64,000 nucleotides of DNA from CAWGHZ01 sp963775315 (GTDB lineage Bacteria; Pseudomonadota; Alphaproteobacteria; MPNO01; DASWLB01), in contig CAVZIN010000005.1 in NCBI GenBank assembly GCA_963775315.1, positions 1-64,000 on the forward strand, in the 5' to 3' direction. The position numbers and the translations under genes are program-made. Below, piece by piece: positions 18,456 to 26,408 of this stretch; within the stretch, counting starts at the first letter, position 1; each line of letters starts with the position of its first letter. The notes under the pieces are model-generated. The model was not told the DNA's origin. It worked only from the letters and a program-made list of their open reading frames with translations, and made no database searches.

Positions 18456-18842
18456 CTAACCTTTCGGCTGCATCAAGCTGACGTGGGCGGCGACGATGCG
18501 CCAGCCGTCCGGCGTCCGCATCCAGGTCTGGCTCTGCCGCCCGATGCGGGGCTCGCCCGCCCGGGTGAACTCGATGTTGGCGGTGGCGAAATCGCGCCCA
18601 TAGCTGGTGATCGCGGTGCGGCGCACGTCGCGCGTCAGGCCGGCGGGCGACCGCCCGGCGCGGAAGGCGGCGATCTCGTTATGGCCGTACAGGTTTTCGG
18701 TCGCGCCATAGCGCAGCGTGTGCCGACTATCCCAGAACAGCCGGTCGAGCGTCGCCACGTCGTTGGTGACCAGCGCGCGCTCGTATTCGGCGAACACGGC
18801 CGTCACCTCGGCCAGCACGTCGGGCAGATCGATCTCAAGCAT
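18456..18842 (-). CDS. atzH: AtzH/HpxZ-like protein (DUF3225)
   Basis: The 128-residue protein has the AtzH/HpxZ form of the NTF2-like fold: LFWDSRHTLRYGATENLYG, the RRTAITSYGRDFATA segment and the closing QTWMRTPDGWRIVAAHVSL. The ATG at 18842 overlaps the end of the atzE-like gene by 8 bases, so the two are translationally coupled. AtzH relatives are encoded with AtzE-AtzG-type amidase pairs, where they have been linked to hydrolysis of dicarboxyurea-like intermediates. Here it is the last gene of the atzG-atzE-atzH set. Confidence 0.85.
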   Translation of the reverse strand: MLEIDLPDVLAEVTAVFAEYERALVTNDVATLDRLFWDSRHTLRYGATENLYGHNEIAAFRAGRSPAGLTRDVRRTAITSYGRDFATANIEFTRAGEPRIGRQSQTWMRTPDGWRIVAAHVSLMQPKG

Positions 18843-20238
18843 CCTTGGCCTCCGGTGTCGCGACGGGCGCGCGGGCGATGCCCATGCGCTCAAGATGGGC
18901 GGCGGCGCGCAGCGCGAGATCCTCGCGCCACGGCGCCGCGACAAGCTGCACCCCGATAGGCATCGGGGCGACCCCCGCGATAGGCGCGGCCACCACAGGC
19001 AGGCCGACGAACGAGATCGGCTGGGTGAAGATGCCGAGGTTGGCGCGCACCGGCATCTCGCGCCCGCCGGCGCGGAAGCTCTTCTGGCTGGCGGCGGGCG
19101 CGGTGCAGGGGGTGGCCGGCGCGATCACCAGGTCGACCTCCTCGAACAGGGCGCGCATCTCGCGCTGGAACCGGCTGCGGAAGCGCTGCGCCGCGAGGTA
19201 CCACTGCGCGGGTGCCAGCGCCCCGGCGAACAGCCGGTCGCGGACGTCGGGGTCGAATTCCATCGGCTGCGAGGCAAGCCGGGCACGGTGCAAAGCTGCG
19301 GCCTCGACGGCAGTGATGACGTAGGCGGCACTTCGCGCATCGTCGGCCCCGGCGATCTCGACCGTGCGCGCCGCGCCGAGCGCCTCGGCCGCATGCGCGA
19401 CGGCGGCCAGCGCATCGTCGCCCGCCAGTGTCGCGAAATAGCCGCCGGCCACGGCGACGCGCAGCCCATCGATGCCTTCGGCCAGCGCCGGCGCGACGGG
19501 CTCGGGCGCACGGCGGGCGCCGGCCGGGTCGGTGGGATCGTCGCCCTGCATCGCGTCGTAGGCGCGGGCGAGGTCGCCCGCGCTGCGCGCCAGCGGCCCG
19601 ACATGGTCGAGGCTCGCGCAGAACGGGAAGGTGCCCGCGCGGCTCAGCCGGCCGAAGGTCGGCTTCAGCCCGAACAGCCCGCAGAACGACGAGGGCACGC
19701 GGATCGAGCCGTTGGTGTCGGACCCGAGGGCAATTGCCACCATCCCGGCTGCCGTCGCCGTCCCGGACCCGCCGGACGATCCGCCTGACATGCGCGACGG
19801 GTCGTGCGGATTGCGCGAGGGGCCATAATGGCGGTTCTCGCCGGTGAAGTCGTAGGCGTACTCGCCCATGTTCAGCGCGCCCACCAGCACCGCGCCGGCC
19901 ATGTTCAGCCGCCGGACCAGCGTCGCATCGGCGGCGGCGGGGTCTCGGCCGGCATTGATCGCCGAGCCGGCCAGCGTTCGCAGCCCCGCCACGTCGAACA
20001 GGTTCTTGACCGCGAACGGCACGCCGGCGAGCGGGCCGGGATCGGCTCCGGCCGCGATTTGCGCGTCGACGCGCTTGGCCTCGGCGCGGGCCCGCTCGGC
20101 GGTGACGGCGGTGAAAGCGCCGAGCCCGGGGTCGAGCCGCGCGATCCGGTCGAGCGTCGCCTCGGCGACGGACGCGGCCGTCACCCGCCCGGCGCGCACC
20201 GCGGCCGCGATCTCGCCCGCATGTGCCGTCGCGTCCAT
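18835..20238 (-). CDS. atzE: AtzE-family amidase (1-carboxybiuret hydrolase-like)
   Basis: A 467-residue amidase-signature enzyme with the Ser-cisSer-Lys triad: Lys78 in PFAVKNLFD, Ser154 in SGGSSGGS and Ser178 in GSDTNGSIR. Its identity as AtzE type rests on overall length, the GENRHYGPSRNPHD segment and the gene order. Translation starts in a TGATG overlap with the 63-residue AtzG-like gene, as in GatC-GatA-derived complexes. In known systems AtzE-AtzG deaminates 1-carboxybiuret after cyanuric acid ring opening; no cyanuric acid hydrolase is visible here, so a broader ureido-amide substrate is likely. Confidence 0.87.
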   Translation of the reverse strand: MDATAHAGEIAAAVRAGRVTAASVAEATLDRIARLDPGLGAFTAVTAERARAEAKRVDAQIAAGADPGPLAGVPFAVKNLFDVAGLRTLAGSAINAGRDPAAADATLVRRLNMAGAVLVGALNMGEYAYDFTGENRHYGPSRNPHDPSRMSGGSSGGSGTATAAGMVAIALGSDTNGSIRVPSSFCGLFGLKPTFGRLSRAGTFPFCASLDHVGPLARSAGDLARAYDAMQGDDPTDPAGARRAPEPVAPALAEGIDGLRVAVAGGYFATLAGDDALAAVAHAAEALGAARTVEIAGADDARSAAYVITAVEAAALHRARLASQPMEFDPDVRDRLFAGALAPAQWYLAAQRFRSRFQREMRALFEEVDLVIAPATPCTAPAASQKSFRAGGREMPVRANLGIFTQPISFVGLPVVAAPIAGVAPMPIGVQLVAAPWREDLALRAAAHLERMGIARAPVATPEAKDA

Positions 20239-20429
20239 CACGGCCGAAACACCGGCGCGGGCTCGTCCTCGTCGCCGGAAGGCGCCGCCATCACGCGCGC
20301 CGCGTGCCCGGCCAGCACCTTGTAGTGATCGATCACCGCTGCCCGGCACGCGTCCGGGATCGCGATGCCCGCCTGCGCGGCGGCGGCTTCCACCTTGCGC
20401 CCGACCGCTTCGTCCGACTTGTTCGCCAT
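20238..20429 (-). CDS. atzG: AtzG-like small amidase subunit (DUF4089)
   Basis: A 63-residue protein related to GatC/AtzG. It is helical, with IPDACRAAVIDHYKVLAGHA and a C-terminal PAPVFRP tail like AtzG, which in the known complex runs along the amidase subunit. The ATG at 20429 is chosen over one 18 bases upstream because GGGAGG sits 7 bases before it. The stop overlaps the amidase start (TGATG). Very small size could lead to it being missed; the context makes it convincing. Confidence 0.85.
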   Translation of the reverse strand: MANKSDEAVGRKVEAAAAQAGIAIPDACRAAVIDHYKVLAGHAARVMAAPSGDEDEPAPVFRP

Positions 20430-20465
20430 TCGCCGCCTCCCTCGCATTCCGGCCCAGCCGAGCGC

Positions 20466-20486
20466 AGCCTCGCCAAACGCGAGGCT
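20466..20486. promoter_or_regulatory. Inverted repeat in the atzG leader
   Basis: AGCCTCGC-CAAAC-GCGAGGCT is a perfect 8-base inverted repeat 37 bases upstream of the atzG start. A related shorter repeat, CTCGC-AAA-GCGAG, lies at 20672-20684 just before the kinase ATG. Either a protein-binding site or a leader hairpin is possible. Confidence 0.35.
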
Positions 20487-20628
20487 CGCCTATCGCAGGA
20501 GAGATTAGCAAGAACCGTGCCAACCCGCGGGCCGCCCAAACGCGCCGGTTTTGAGCGCCCCGCCGAACCGCCGGGCCGCGCAACTGCCTAATAACTGGTC
20601 AGACGCGGGTCCACGGCCAGATTTGCCC

Positions 20629-20653
20629 GGAACAAGGGCGCGCTTGCGACGTT
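20629..20653 (+). promoter_or_regulatory. EcfG-type general stress response promoter
   Basis: GGAAC at 20629-20633 and CGTT at 20650-20653 are separated by exactly 16 bases, matching the alphaproteobacterial EcfG consensus GGAAC-N16/17-CGTT with no mismatch. Transcription would begin near 20660, placing the kinase ATG at 20687 after a short leader and making the earlier GTG at 20660 unlikely as a start. Confidence 0.7.
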
Positions 20654-20686
20654 TTTGAAGTGAGCCCCAGCCTCGCAAAGCGAGAC

Positions 20687-21841
20687 ATGGTGGACGAAGC
20701 AGAACGCGCCGCCGAATCCGAGGCGGACAGGCTGCGGCGTCAGCGTACGATGTTGTGCCGGTTTGCAGAGCATGCGCTGGGCGCCGACAACCTCGACACC
20801 GTGCTTCGCGCGGCGACGGAGGCGGTGTCCGACGCCATCGGCGTGCGCCTCGTGAAGGTCCTCGAGCTGCTGCCCGACCGGCACCGGATGCTGTTGCGCG
20901 CGGGCGTTGGATGGAAAGCCGGCGTCGTCGGGCACGTCACGCTCGGTGCGGACAAGGGATCGCCGGCCGGCTACGCGCTGATGAGCGGCAAGCCGGTGAT
21001 CTCGCGCAACCTCGATGAGGAGCGCCGGTTCCGAATCCCCGAACTCCTCCGCGAGCACGGCGTCACCAGCATGATCAATGTTGGGATAACCACGCCGCAC
21101 GGGGCGTGGGGCGTGCTCGAGGTCGATTCGCCCGAGCGGCGCGCATTCGATGAGGAGGACATCGTGTTCCTCCAGAACTATGCGAACTTCCTCGGCGCCG
21201 CGATCGACCGCGTGCGCGCGAACGCCGAGCGCGATGCCGCGCTGGAGAAGAACCGCGTGCTGCTGCGCGAGGTGCAGCACCGCGTCGCCAACCTGCTGGG
21301 CAATATCCGGGCGATCGCCGCCGTCACGCGGCGCGCGAGCGACGACCTCGACGCGTTCGCCGAGGCATTCGACTCCCGCCTCGCGGCGCTGCTGCGCACC
21401 CAGGCGCTGCTGACCCGCGACCCGGAGACCGACCTCAACCTGCGACAGGTCCTGTTCCAGGAGCTCGAGGCGCACGGCGTGCATCAGGGCACGCGGCTGA
21501 ACCTGTCCGGCCCCGAGATCGTCCTGCCGGCGGATATCGCGCGCACGCTGGCGATGGCGTTCCACGAACTCGCCACCAACGCCATGAAGTACGGCGCCTT
21601 CCGAGAAGCGTCCGGGCGGCTAGACGTCGGCTGGGCGCTTCGCCCGGCCGAGGACGAGCGCGAGGTCGCGATCCGCTGGCGCGAGACCGGGGTGACGATC
21701 ACGGCCCCGCCCGAGCGCAAGGGGCTCGGCTCGCGTATGATCGAGGAGAGCGTGCCGCAGATGCTCGGCGGCCGCTCGCGCCTCACATTCCATCCGGACG
21801 GGGTGGAATACGTTCTGGAACTCCGCCTCCCCGCGGAATAG
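20687..21841 (+). CDS. GAF-domain HWE-family sensor histidine kinase
   Basis: A 384-residue soluble kinase. A GAF domain covers about residues 25-175. The phospho-acceptor is His198 in EVQHRVANLL; the usual HRVKN is HRVAN here. The ATPase domain has the HWE N-box FHELATNAMKYGAF (292-305) and the WRETG motif (331-335) that names the family. No response-regulator gene or membrane segment is present. The promoter at 20629-20653 is of EcfG type, and HWE kinases often feed PhyR in the general stress response, so a place in that network is plausible. The ATG at 20687 was preferred over GTG 20660, which lies at the predicted transcription start. Confidence 0.88.
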   Translation: MVDEAERAAESEADRLRRQRTMLCRFAEHALGADNLDTVLRAATEAVSDAIGVRLVKVLELLPDRHRMLLRAGVGWKAGVVGHVTLGADKGSPAGYALMSGKPVISRNLDEERRFRIPELLREHGVTSMINVGITTPHGAWGVLEVDSPERRAFDEEDIVFLQNYANFLGAAIDRVRANAERDAALEKNRVLLREVQHRVANLLGNIRAIAAVTRRASDDLDAFAEAFDSRLAALLRTQALLTRDPETDLNLRQVLFQELEAHGVHQGTRLNLSGPEIVLPADIARTLAMAFHELATNAMKYGAFREASGRLDVGWALRPAEDEREVAIRWRETGVTITAPPERKGLGSRMIEESVPQMLGGRSRLTFHPDGVEYVLELRLPAE

Positions 21842-21953
21842 CGCCGAGAGGGTGGCGCCAGATAATCGACGACGTTGACAGGATCGATGATCGTTCGCCA
21901 AATGCGGCGCGCATCGTGCTGTAGAGTTTCGCGACACGAAGGGGAGGGGCGTC

Positions 21954-22619
21954 ATGAGCGGCAAGTCGGGCGGCGAAGCGACAACGGGCCCCCTCCTGCT
22001 CGCCCCGGCAGCGCGCCTCGCTGTCTCGCACACGGCCCTGCTGGTCGTCGACATGCAGAACGATTTCTGCGCGCCCGGCGGCTACATCGAACGGGTCATG
22101 AAGCGCGATCCGGGCCCGTGCGCCGCCGTGGCCGAGCCGATCGGCCGTCTGGCGGCGGCGGCACGGAAGGCGGGCGTCCCGGTCTTCTGGTTGCGCGCCG
22201 ACTACCGGATCGAGATGCTGCCCGCCAACATGCAGGCCCGCCTCGCCGAGCGCGGCATTACCGAGCCCTGCTGTGTGCCGGGAGAGTGGGGCTACGACTG
22301 GTTCGGCGTCACTCCCGCGCCGGGCGAGAGCGTCACGGACAAAAGGTGCTACGACGGGTTCGTCGGCACCGACCTCGCCGCGGCGCTCGACGCGCGCCAC
22401 GTGCGCACCATCGTCTTCGCCGGCGTGCAGACCAACATCTGCGTAGAGGCCACGCTGCGCCACGCGCACGCGCTCGGCTATCACTGCGTCGTCGCCGAAG
22501 ATTGCGTCGCCTCGCATATGGCGAGCGCGCACGAGGACTTGCTGACGCTGGTCCGGTTCGCGCTCGGCGACGTCCTTCCGGCCGCCGAGATCGCCAAGCT
22601 CTGGGCGCCGTCCCGCTAA
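21954..22619 (+). CDS. Isochorismatase-family cysteine hydrolase
   Basis: A 221-residue cysteine hydrolase with all three catalytic residues: Asp33 in VVDMQNDF, Lys130 in TDKRCYDGF and Cys163 in GVQTNICVE, with the usual cis-peptide before the cysteine. Related enzymes hydrolyse amides such as biuret, ureidoacrylate, N-carbamoylsarcosine or maleamate. Proximity to atzEGH and the ligAB/amidase genes makes an amide or ureido substrate likely, but specificity cannot be read from sequence. A TTGACA at 21875-21880 could be its -35 element, with a poor -10. Ribosome site GGGGAGGGG. Confidence 0.87.
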   Translation: MSGKSGGEATTGPLLLAPAARLAVSHTALLVVDMQNDFCAPGGYIERVMKRDPGPCAAVAEPIGRLAAAARKAGVPVFWLRADYRIEMLPANMQARLAERGITEPCCVPGEWGYDWFGVTPAPGESVTDKRCYDGFVGTDLAAALDARHVRTIVFAGVQTNICVEATLRHAHALGYHCVVAEDCVASHMASAHEDLLTLVRFALGDVLPAAEIAKLWAPSR

Positions 22620-22631
22620 TGCGCGGCCGGC

Positions 22632-22961
22632 CTATTTCGGGATTTCGGGAATATCGCGCGCGTGGCCCTGCAGCGAGGCGACCAGCTTGTTCGAGGCCTC
22701 GATGGCGCCCTTGCCGGCGTCGTTGCCCCAGATGAAGCGCGAAAGCTGGCCGCCGAGATAGGGGTGCATGCCGAGGTCGTAGAGCGCGCGGAAGTCGCGC
22801 TGCTCGATGGCCCTGCGCTCGTCAGGACGCAGCGGATAGCGGTCGAGCACCGCGCCCTCGTTCTGCTTGAACATCAGACGCAGGTTCCGGTCCCACTTCA
22901 GGTCCTGGACCAGGTCGTGCACCGCAAGCGTCGGATCGAACTTCTCCCATGCCTTGATCAT
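22632..22961 (-). CDS. ligA: Protocatechuate 4,5-dioxygenase alpha subunit-like (LigA)
   Basis: A 109-residue helical protein of the LigA family, the small subunit that caps the LigB active site. Typical features are MHPYLGGQLSRFIWG near residues 66-80 and the Arg/Glu-rich preceding helix. Its ATG overlaps the ligB stop by four bases (ATGA), so the subunits are made together, with ligB first in this operon. True substrate may be a catechol other than protocatechuate. Confidence 0.88.
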   Translation of the reverse strand: MIKAWEKFDPTLAVHDLVQDLKWDRNLRLMFKQNEGAVLDRYPLRPDERRAIEQRDFRALYDLGMHPYLGGQLSRFIWGNDAGKGAIEASNKLVASLQGHARDIPEIPK

Positions 22962-23824
22962 TCCGCGCTCCCCGCCGTCTGCAGATCCCACACCACGGCG
23001 CCGAAGCCGCAGCGGAAGCTGGTCCAGCCCGAATAGCCGAAGGATTCGCCCGGCCGCTCGCCGATCGCCGCCATCACCACGAACCAGGCGTAAAGCTCCG
23101 GCGTGCCGCCCATGCCCGCCGCCTCCATGCGGTCCGGCGTCATCTCGGCGAGCAGCGTGCGGTGGTCGCCGGCGACGCAGAGCTCGAGGAAGTGCCGGTC
23201 GAACGCCTCGTCGATCTTGAAGTAGCGGGCGCCGCCGGGCTCGTGGCTGAGGCCGCCCGAGCCCAGCATGGCGACGCGCATCGCTTTCGGCAGGTCGTCG
23301 CGGACGATCTCGGCGAGCTTCCGCCCCACCTCGTAGCAGTGGATTCCGTCCGGGTAGGGCGGAACGGTGCAGTTCTGCATCACCGGAACCAGCCCGACGC
23401 CAAGCTCGTCGAAATCGGTCATCACGACGGGCACGGAGATGTTGTCGTCGAACTTCAGTTCCGTATCGGCGAACTCCATCCGCACGTCGCGCCGGGTCAT
23501 GCCGCGGAAAATCGCCTTCGCGACGTCCGGGTTGCCGCGCACGCTGTAGTCGCGGCAGCCGATCCAGGGCTGGAACCATTCGTGCGGGCCGCGATGCTCC
23601 TCCGCACCGCCGATCAGGAAGTCGGGATAGGCGCGGATCCGGCTGTTGGTCAGGTGATCGTTGGCGAAGACGATCAGCACGTCCGGCTTCGCCGCCATCA
23701 GCCGCCGCCGCACCTCCAGGTAGCTTTGCTGCACCACCTGCCGGTCCGCGTCCGGCGCCTTGTCGAGCAGCCCGACCAAGGCGGGCGCGTGCGGCACGCC
23801 GGCGGCGAATACGATTTCAGCCAT
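22958..23824 (-). CDS. ligB: Protocatechuate 4,5-dioxygenase beta subunit-like (LigB)
   Basis: The 288-residue catalytic subunit of a class III extradiol dioxygenase. Iron ligands are His12 in GVPHAP and His57 in ANDHLTN, with a late glutamate in the TPELYAWF segment. It would split a dihydroxy-aromatic acid ring beside its hydroxyls using O2. Unlike the LigB-fold protein at 12401-13453, it keeps the canonical Asn-Asp-His. It lies upstream of ligA in a cluster with a creatininase-family protein and an amidase, suggesting degradation of an aromatic that carries nitrogen or amide groups. Confidence 0.9.
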   Translation of the reverse strand: MAEIVFAAGVPHAPALVGLLDKAPDADRQVVQQSYLEVRRRLMAAKPDVLIVFANDHLTNSRIRAYPDFLIGGAEEHRGPHEWFQPWIGCRDYSVRGNPDVAKAIFRGMTRRDVRMEFADTELKFDDNISVPVVMTDFDELGVGLVPVMQNCTVPPYPDGIHCYEVGRKLAEIVRDDLPKAMRVAMLGSGGLSHEPGGARYFKIDEAFDRHFLELCVAGDHRTLLAEMTPDRMEAAGMGGTPELYAWFVVMAAIGERPGESFGYSGWTSFRCGFGAVVWDLQTAGSAE

Positions 23825-23872
23825 GTCGAAACCCTCTGCTCCCGGTCCTGTGCAATTTCGTCGGCGGCCGCG

Positions 23873-24706
23873 TCAGGGCGCGTCGCCCGCGCGCGCCGCG
23901 ACGATCGCATCCGCGATGGCATCGACGGTCCGCGCCAGCGCATCCCGCCCACGCTCGGGGCTCGATACCGCGGGATCGCCGAAATACCCGTCGGGCGTGG
24001 TACGGACCGCGTGCGCGCCGCCCTTCCGCCATTCCGCGAGGTCGGCGGGGCCCAGATTGGTGGGCGGCAGGGCGCGCGCCCGGTCTTGCCGCACAAGCTC
24101 CGGATACGACGCCCACATGCGCGACGTCTCGTCCTCGCCGGCATGGATGTCGAGGAATGGGCTCGGCGGCCCGGCGTCGGAGGCGATCGGCGCGACGCGC
24201 GGATCGTCCGGCGGGCAGCCGAGCCGCTGGGCGAGGGCTGCCGGCGCCAGCATGAAGGCCGCGAACCCGGCCTCGGCGCGGGTCCGTTCGATCGCCTGAA
24301 GGATGGTGCGGTTGTGCGCCGCGTCGCCGTGGCCGGACAGGCAGAAGGCGCGCCGGAACCCGTCCTTCTTCAGGCTGGCGAACACGTCGAGCAGCAGCTC
24401 GCACATGATCTCGGGCCGGACGCGGAACGAGCCGGGGAAATTGCCCGTCACTTCGTTCACCCCCCAGTAGAACGGCGGGACCACGACGCTCGCCACTTTG
24501 CGCTCGGCGAGGCGCCGGCGCACGCGGGCGAGGATCGCGCTCGGCAAGTAGACATCGGTGGCGAGCGGCAGATGCGGCCCGTGCTGCTCGATCACGCCGA
24601 GGCCCCACAGGGCGACCGCGCCCTTCGCGGCGGCGTCCACCACCTCCGGATAGGTCATGTCGGCCATCGTTTCGTGGAAGACCGAATAGCCGCTCTCTGT
24701 CGCCAT
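23873..24706 (-). CDS. Creatininase family amidohydrolase
   Basis: A 277-residue member of the creatininase/MftE/FapyD superfamily. Metal-binding residues are clear: Glu40 and His42 in IEQHGPHLP, Asp51 in ATDVY, His126 in SGHGD and the HAGEDETS motif at 188-195. Such enzymes hydrolyse cyclic or formyl amides, including creatinine and the formamide of N-formylated products. The gene is between the amidase and ligB, with 48 bases to ligB, and is probably in the same transcript. Substrate unknown. Confidence 0.88.
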   Translation of the reverse strand: MATESGYSVFHETMADMTYPEVVDAAAKGAVALWGLGVIEQHGPHLPLATDVYLPSAILARVRRRLAERKVASVVVPPFYWGVNEVTGNFPGSFRVRPEIMCELLLDVFASLKKDGFRRAFCLSGHGDAAHNRTILQAIERTRAEAGFAAFMLAPAALAQRLGCPPDDPRVAPIASDAGPPSPFLDIHAGEDETSRMWASYPELVRQDRARALPPTNLGPADLAEWRKGGAHAVRTTPDGYFGDPAVSSPERGRDALARTVDAIADAIVAARAGDAP

Positions 24707-24766
24707 GCCTCTCTCCGCCCGTCGACGCCGCGGTCGCGCCAGGATACCCGGCGGATGGCCCCCGCG

Positions 24767-26272
24767 TCACCCCGCCCGAGTGGCGGGGTCCAGCGGCGGC
24801 ACGGTGGCAGGCGGGTGGCGATGGCGCGTCGCCTGCTCGTAGGCATAGGCGATCGCGATCAGGGTCGGTTCGGTCCAGGGCCGGCCGACGATCTGCAATC
24901 CGGACGGAAGGTCCTCGTAGGTGTAGCCCATCGGCACGACGGCCGCCGGCCAGTGCAGGCCCGACGCGATCCAGGTGGTCGCGCCCGCCGGGGTGACGTT
25001 GCGGTCGCCGTTGAGCTTGGGCGGGTAGCTCGCCACCGGCATGACGAACGCGTCGAGCCCGTGCGCGCGCATCGCCGCGTCGTATGCCGCGCGCATGCAC
25101 ACCTCGTCGGCCTCGAGCTGGCGCACGGCCGGATCGTCGCACGGCGCCGGTGCGATGGCGGTCACGCGCATCCCGACCTCGTGCAGCGGGTGGAATTTCT
25201 CCGCCCTCACGATTTCAGCGAGGGTCTTGGGAAAGCCGGGGCCCGTTTTCGCCAGATAGGCTTCGAGCGCGGCGCGCACCTCGCTCATCGGGTGGAGCCG
25301 CGCCGGAAACGCCGCGAAGTCCGGCACCTCGAACGGATCGACGATCACCGCGCCCGCGGCGCGAAGGTCCGCAATCGCCCGGTCGAGCAGCGCGGTCACC
25401 TGGGCGTCGGCGCCGCCCGGCGGAAAAGCCTGGCGCAGCACGCCGATCCGCTTGCCGCGCGCGCCCGCCGGGTCGAGGCAGGCGGCGTAACTTTCCGGCA
25501 TGTGGCCCGCGGCCCCGGCGGTCGCGGGATCGTCCGGGTCGGGGCCGGCGATCACGTCGAGCAGGGCGGCGAGGTCGGCCATCGTCCGCGCCATCGGCCC
25601 CGCCGTGTCGCGCGCGTCGTAGAGCCCGATCATGCCGGCGCGCGACACCAGCGCCCAGCTCGGCCGCAGCCCGACCAGCGCGTTGTTGCTCGCCGGGTTG
25701 CGGATCGAGCCCCACGTGTCGGAGCCGAGGCCGACCACGCCGAAGCTCGCCGCCAGACTGGCCGCCGTGCCGCCGGACGAGCCGCCGGTCGCGTGGGCGG
25801 TGTTGTAGGGGTTGCGTGCGAAGGAGGGCAGCACCGAGTTGATGTTGTCGAACCCGCCGCGCGCCCATTCGGACATGGTGGTCTTGGCGAGGACGATCGC
25901 GCCCGCCTCGCGCAGCCTCCGGACGGCGGTCGCGTCGCGCGGCGGCACCCAGCCCAGCAGTGCCGCGGACCCGCCAGTCGTCTGCAGACCGGCGACGTCG
26001 TAATTGTCCTTCACCAGAACCGGGATGCCGTGCAGTGGACCCGCGAACCGGCCGGTCGCGGCGAACCGGCGGTCGAGCGCCGCCGCCTCTTCCATCGCGT
26101 TCGGGTTGGTGACGACAATCGACCACACCGCGGGTCCGCGCCGATCATAAGCCTCGACCCGGTCGAGGAACGCCTTGGTGACGGCGCGGGCGTCGGTCGT
26201 GCCTGCCCGGTAGGCAGCGTGGATGTCGGCGATCGATGCTTCCTCGACCGCGAAGGAGACGCTGTTCACCAT
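24767..26272 (-). CDS. Amidase (amidase signature family)
   Basis: A 501-residue amidase-signature enzyme with Lys88 in VLVKDNYD, Ser165 in GGSSGG and Ser189 in SDTWGSIR as the Ser-cisSer-Lys triad. It lacks a signal peptide, so is likely cytosolic. It is 60 bases before the creatininase-family gene and could act in series on the same nitrogenous compound. It is only distantly similar to the atzE gene in this window and has no GatC/AtzG partner. Confidence 0.9.
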   Translation of the reverse strand: MVNSVSFAVEEASIADIHAAYRAGTTDARAVTKAFLDRVEAYDRRGPAVWSIVVTNPNAMEEAAALDRRFAATGRFAGPLHGIPVLVKDNYDVAGLQTTGGSAALLGWVPPRDATAVRRLREAGAIVLAKTTMSEWARGGFDNINSVLPSFARNPYNTAHATGGSSGGTAASLAASFGVVGLGSDTWGSIRNPASNNALVGLRPSWALVSRAGMIGLYDARDTAGPMARTMADLAALLDVIAGPDPDDPATAGAAGHMPESYAACLDPAGARGKRIGVLRQAFPPGGADAQVTALLDRAIADLRAAGAVIVDPFEVPDFAAFPARLHPMSEVRAALEAYLAKTGPGFPKTLAEIVRAEKFHPLHEVGMRVTAIAPAPCDDPAVRQLEADEVCMRAAYDAAMRAHGLDAFVMPVASYPPKLNGDRNVTPAGATTWIASGLHWPAAVVPMGYTYEDLPSGLQIVGRPWTEPTLIAIAYAYEQATRHRHPPATVPPLDPATRAG

Positions 26273-26408
26273 GTTTCACCGCACGCCGTTACCGATGCCA
26301 GGATACACCAACCGCGCCCGGCGCGCGACGGGTGAGGTCGGACCGCGGGTTGCCGCGTTGCGCATCCGGTCGCCGGCAGGGCCTGTCCAGACGGGGGTTT
26401 CGGCGGGG

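Noticed and set aside
20660..20686. GTG at 20660 as the kinase start
   Set aside because: It coincides with the transcription start predicted from the EcfG promoter, so it would have no ribosome site on the mRNA.
21954..22619. Naming the isochorismatase-like gene biuret hydrolase because of nearby atzEGH
   Set aside because: Only the shared catalytic triad is visible; specificity residues cannot be judged without alignment.
23162..26335. A 1057-codon plus-strand open frame opposite ligB, creatininase and amidase genes
   Set aside because: Antisense shadow; the minus-strand proteins carry intact catalytic motifs.
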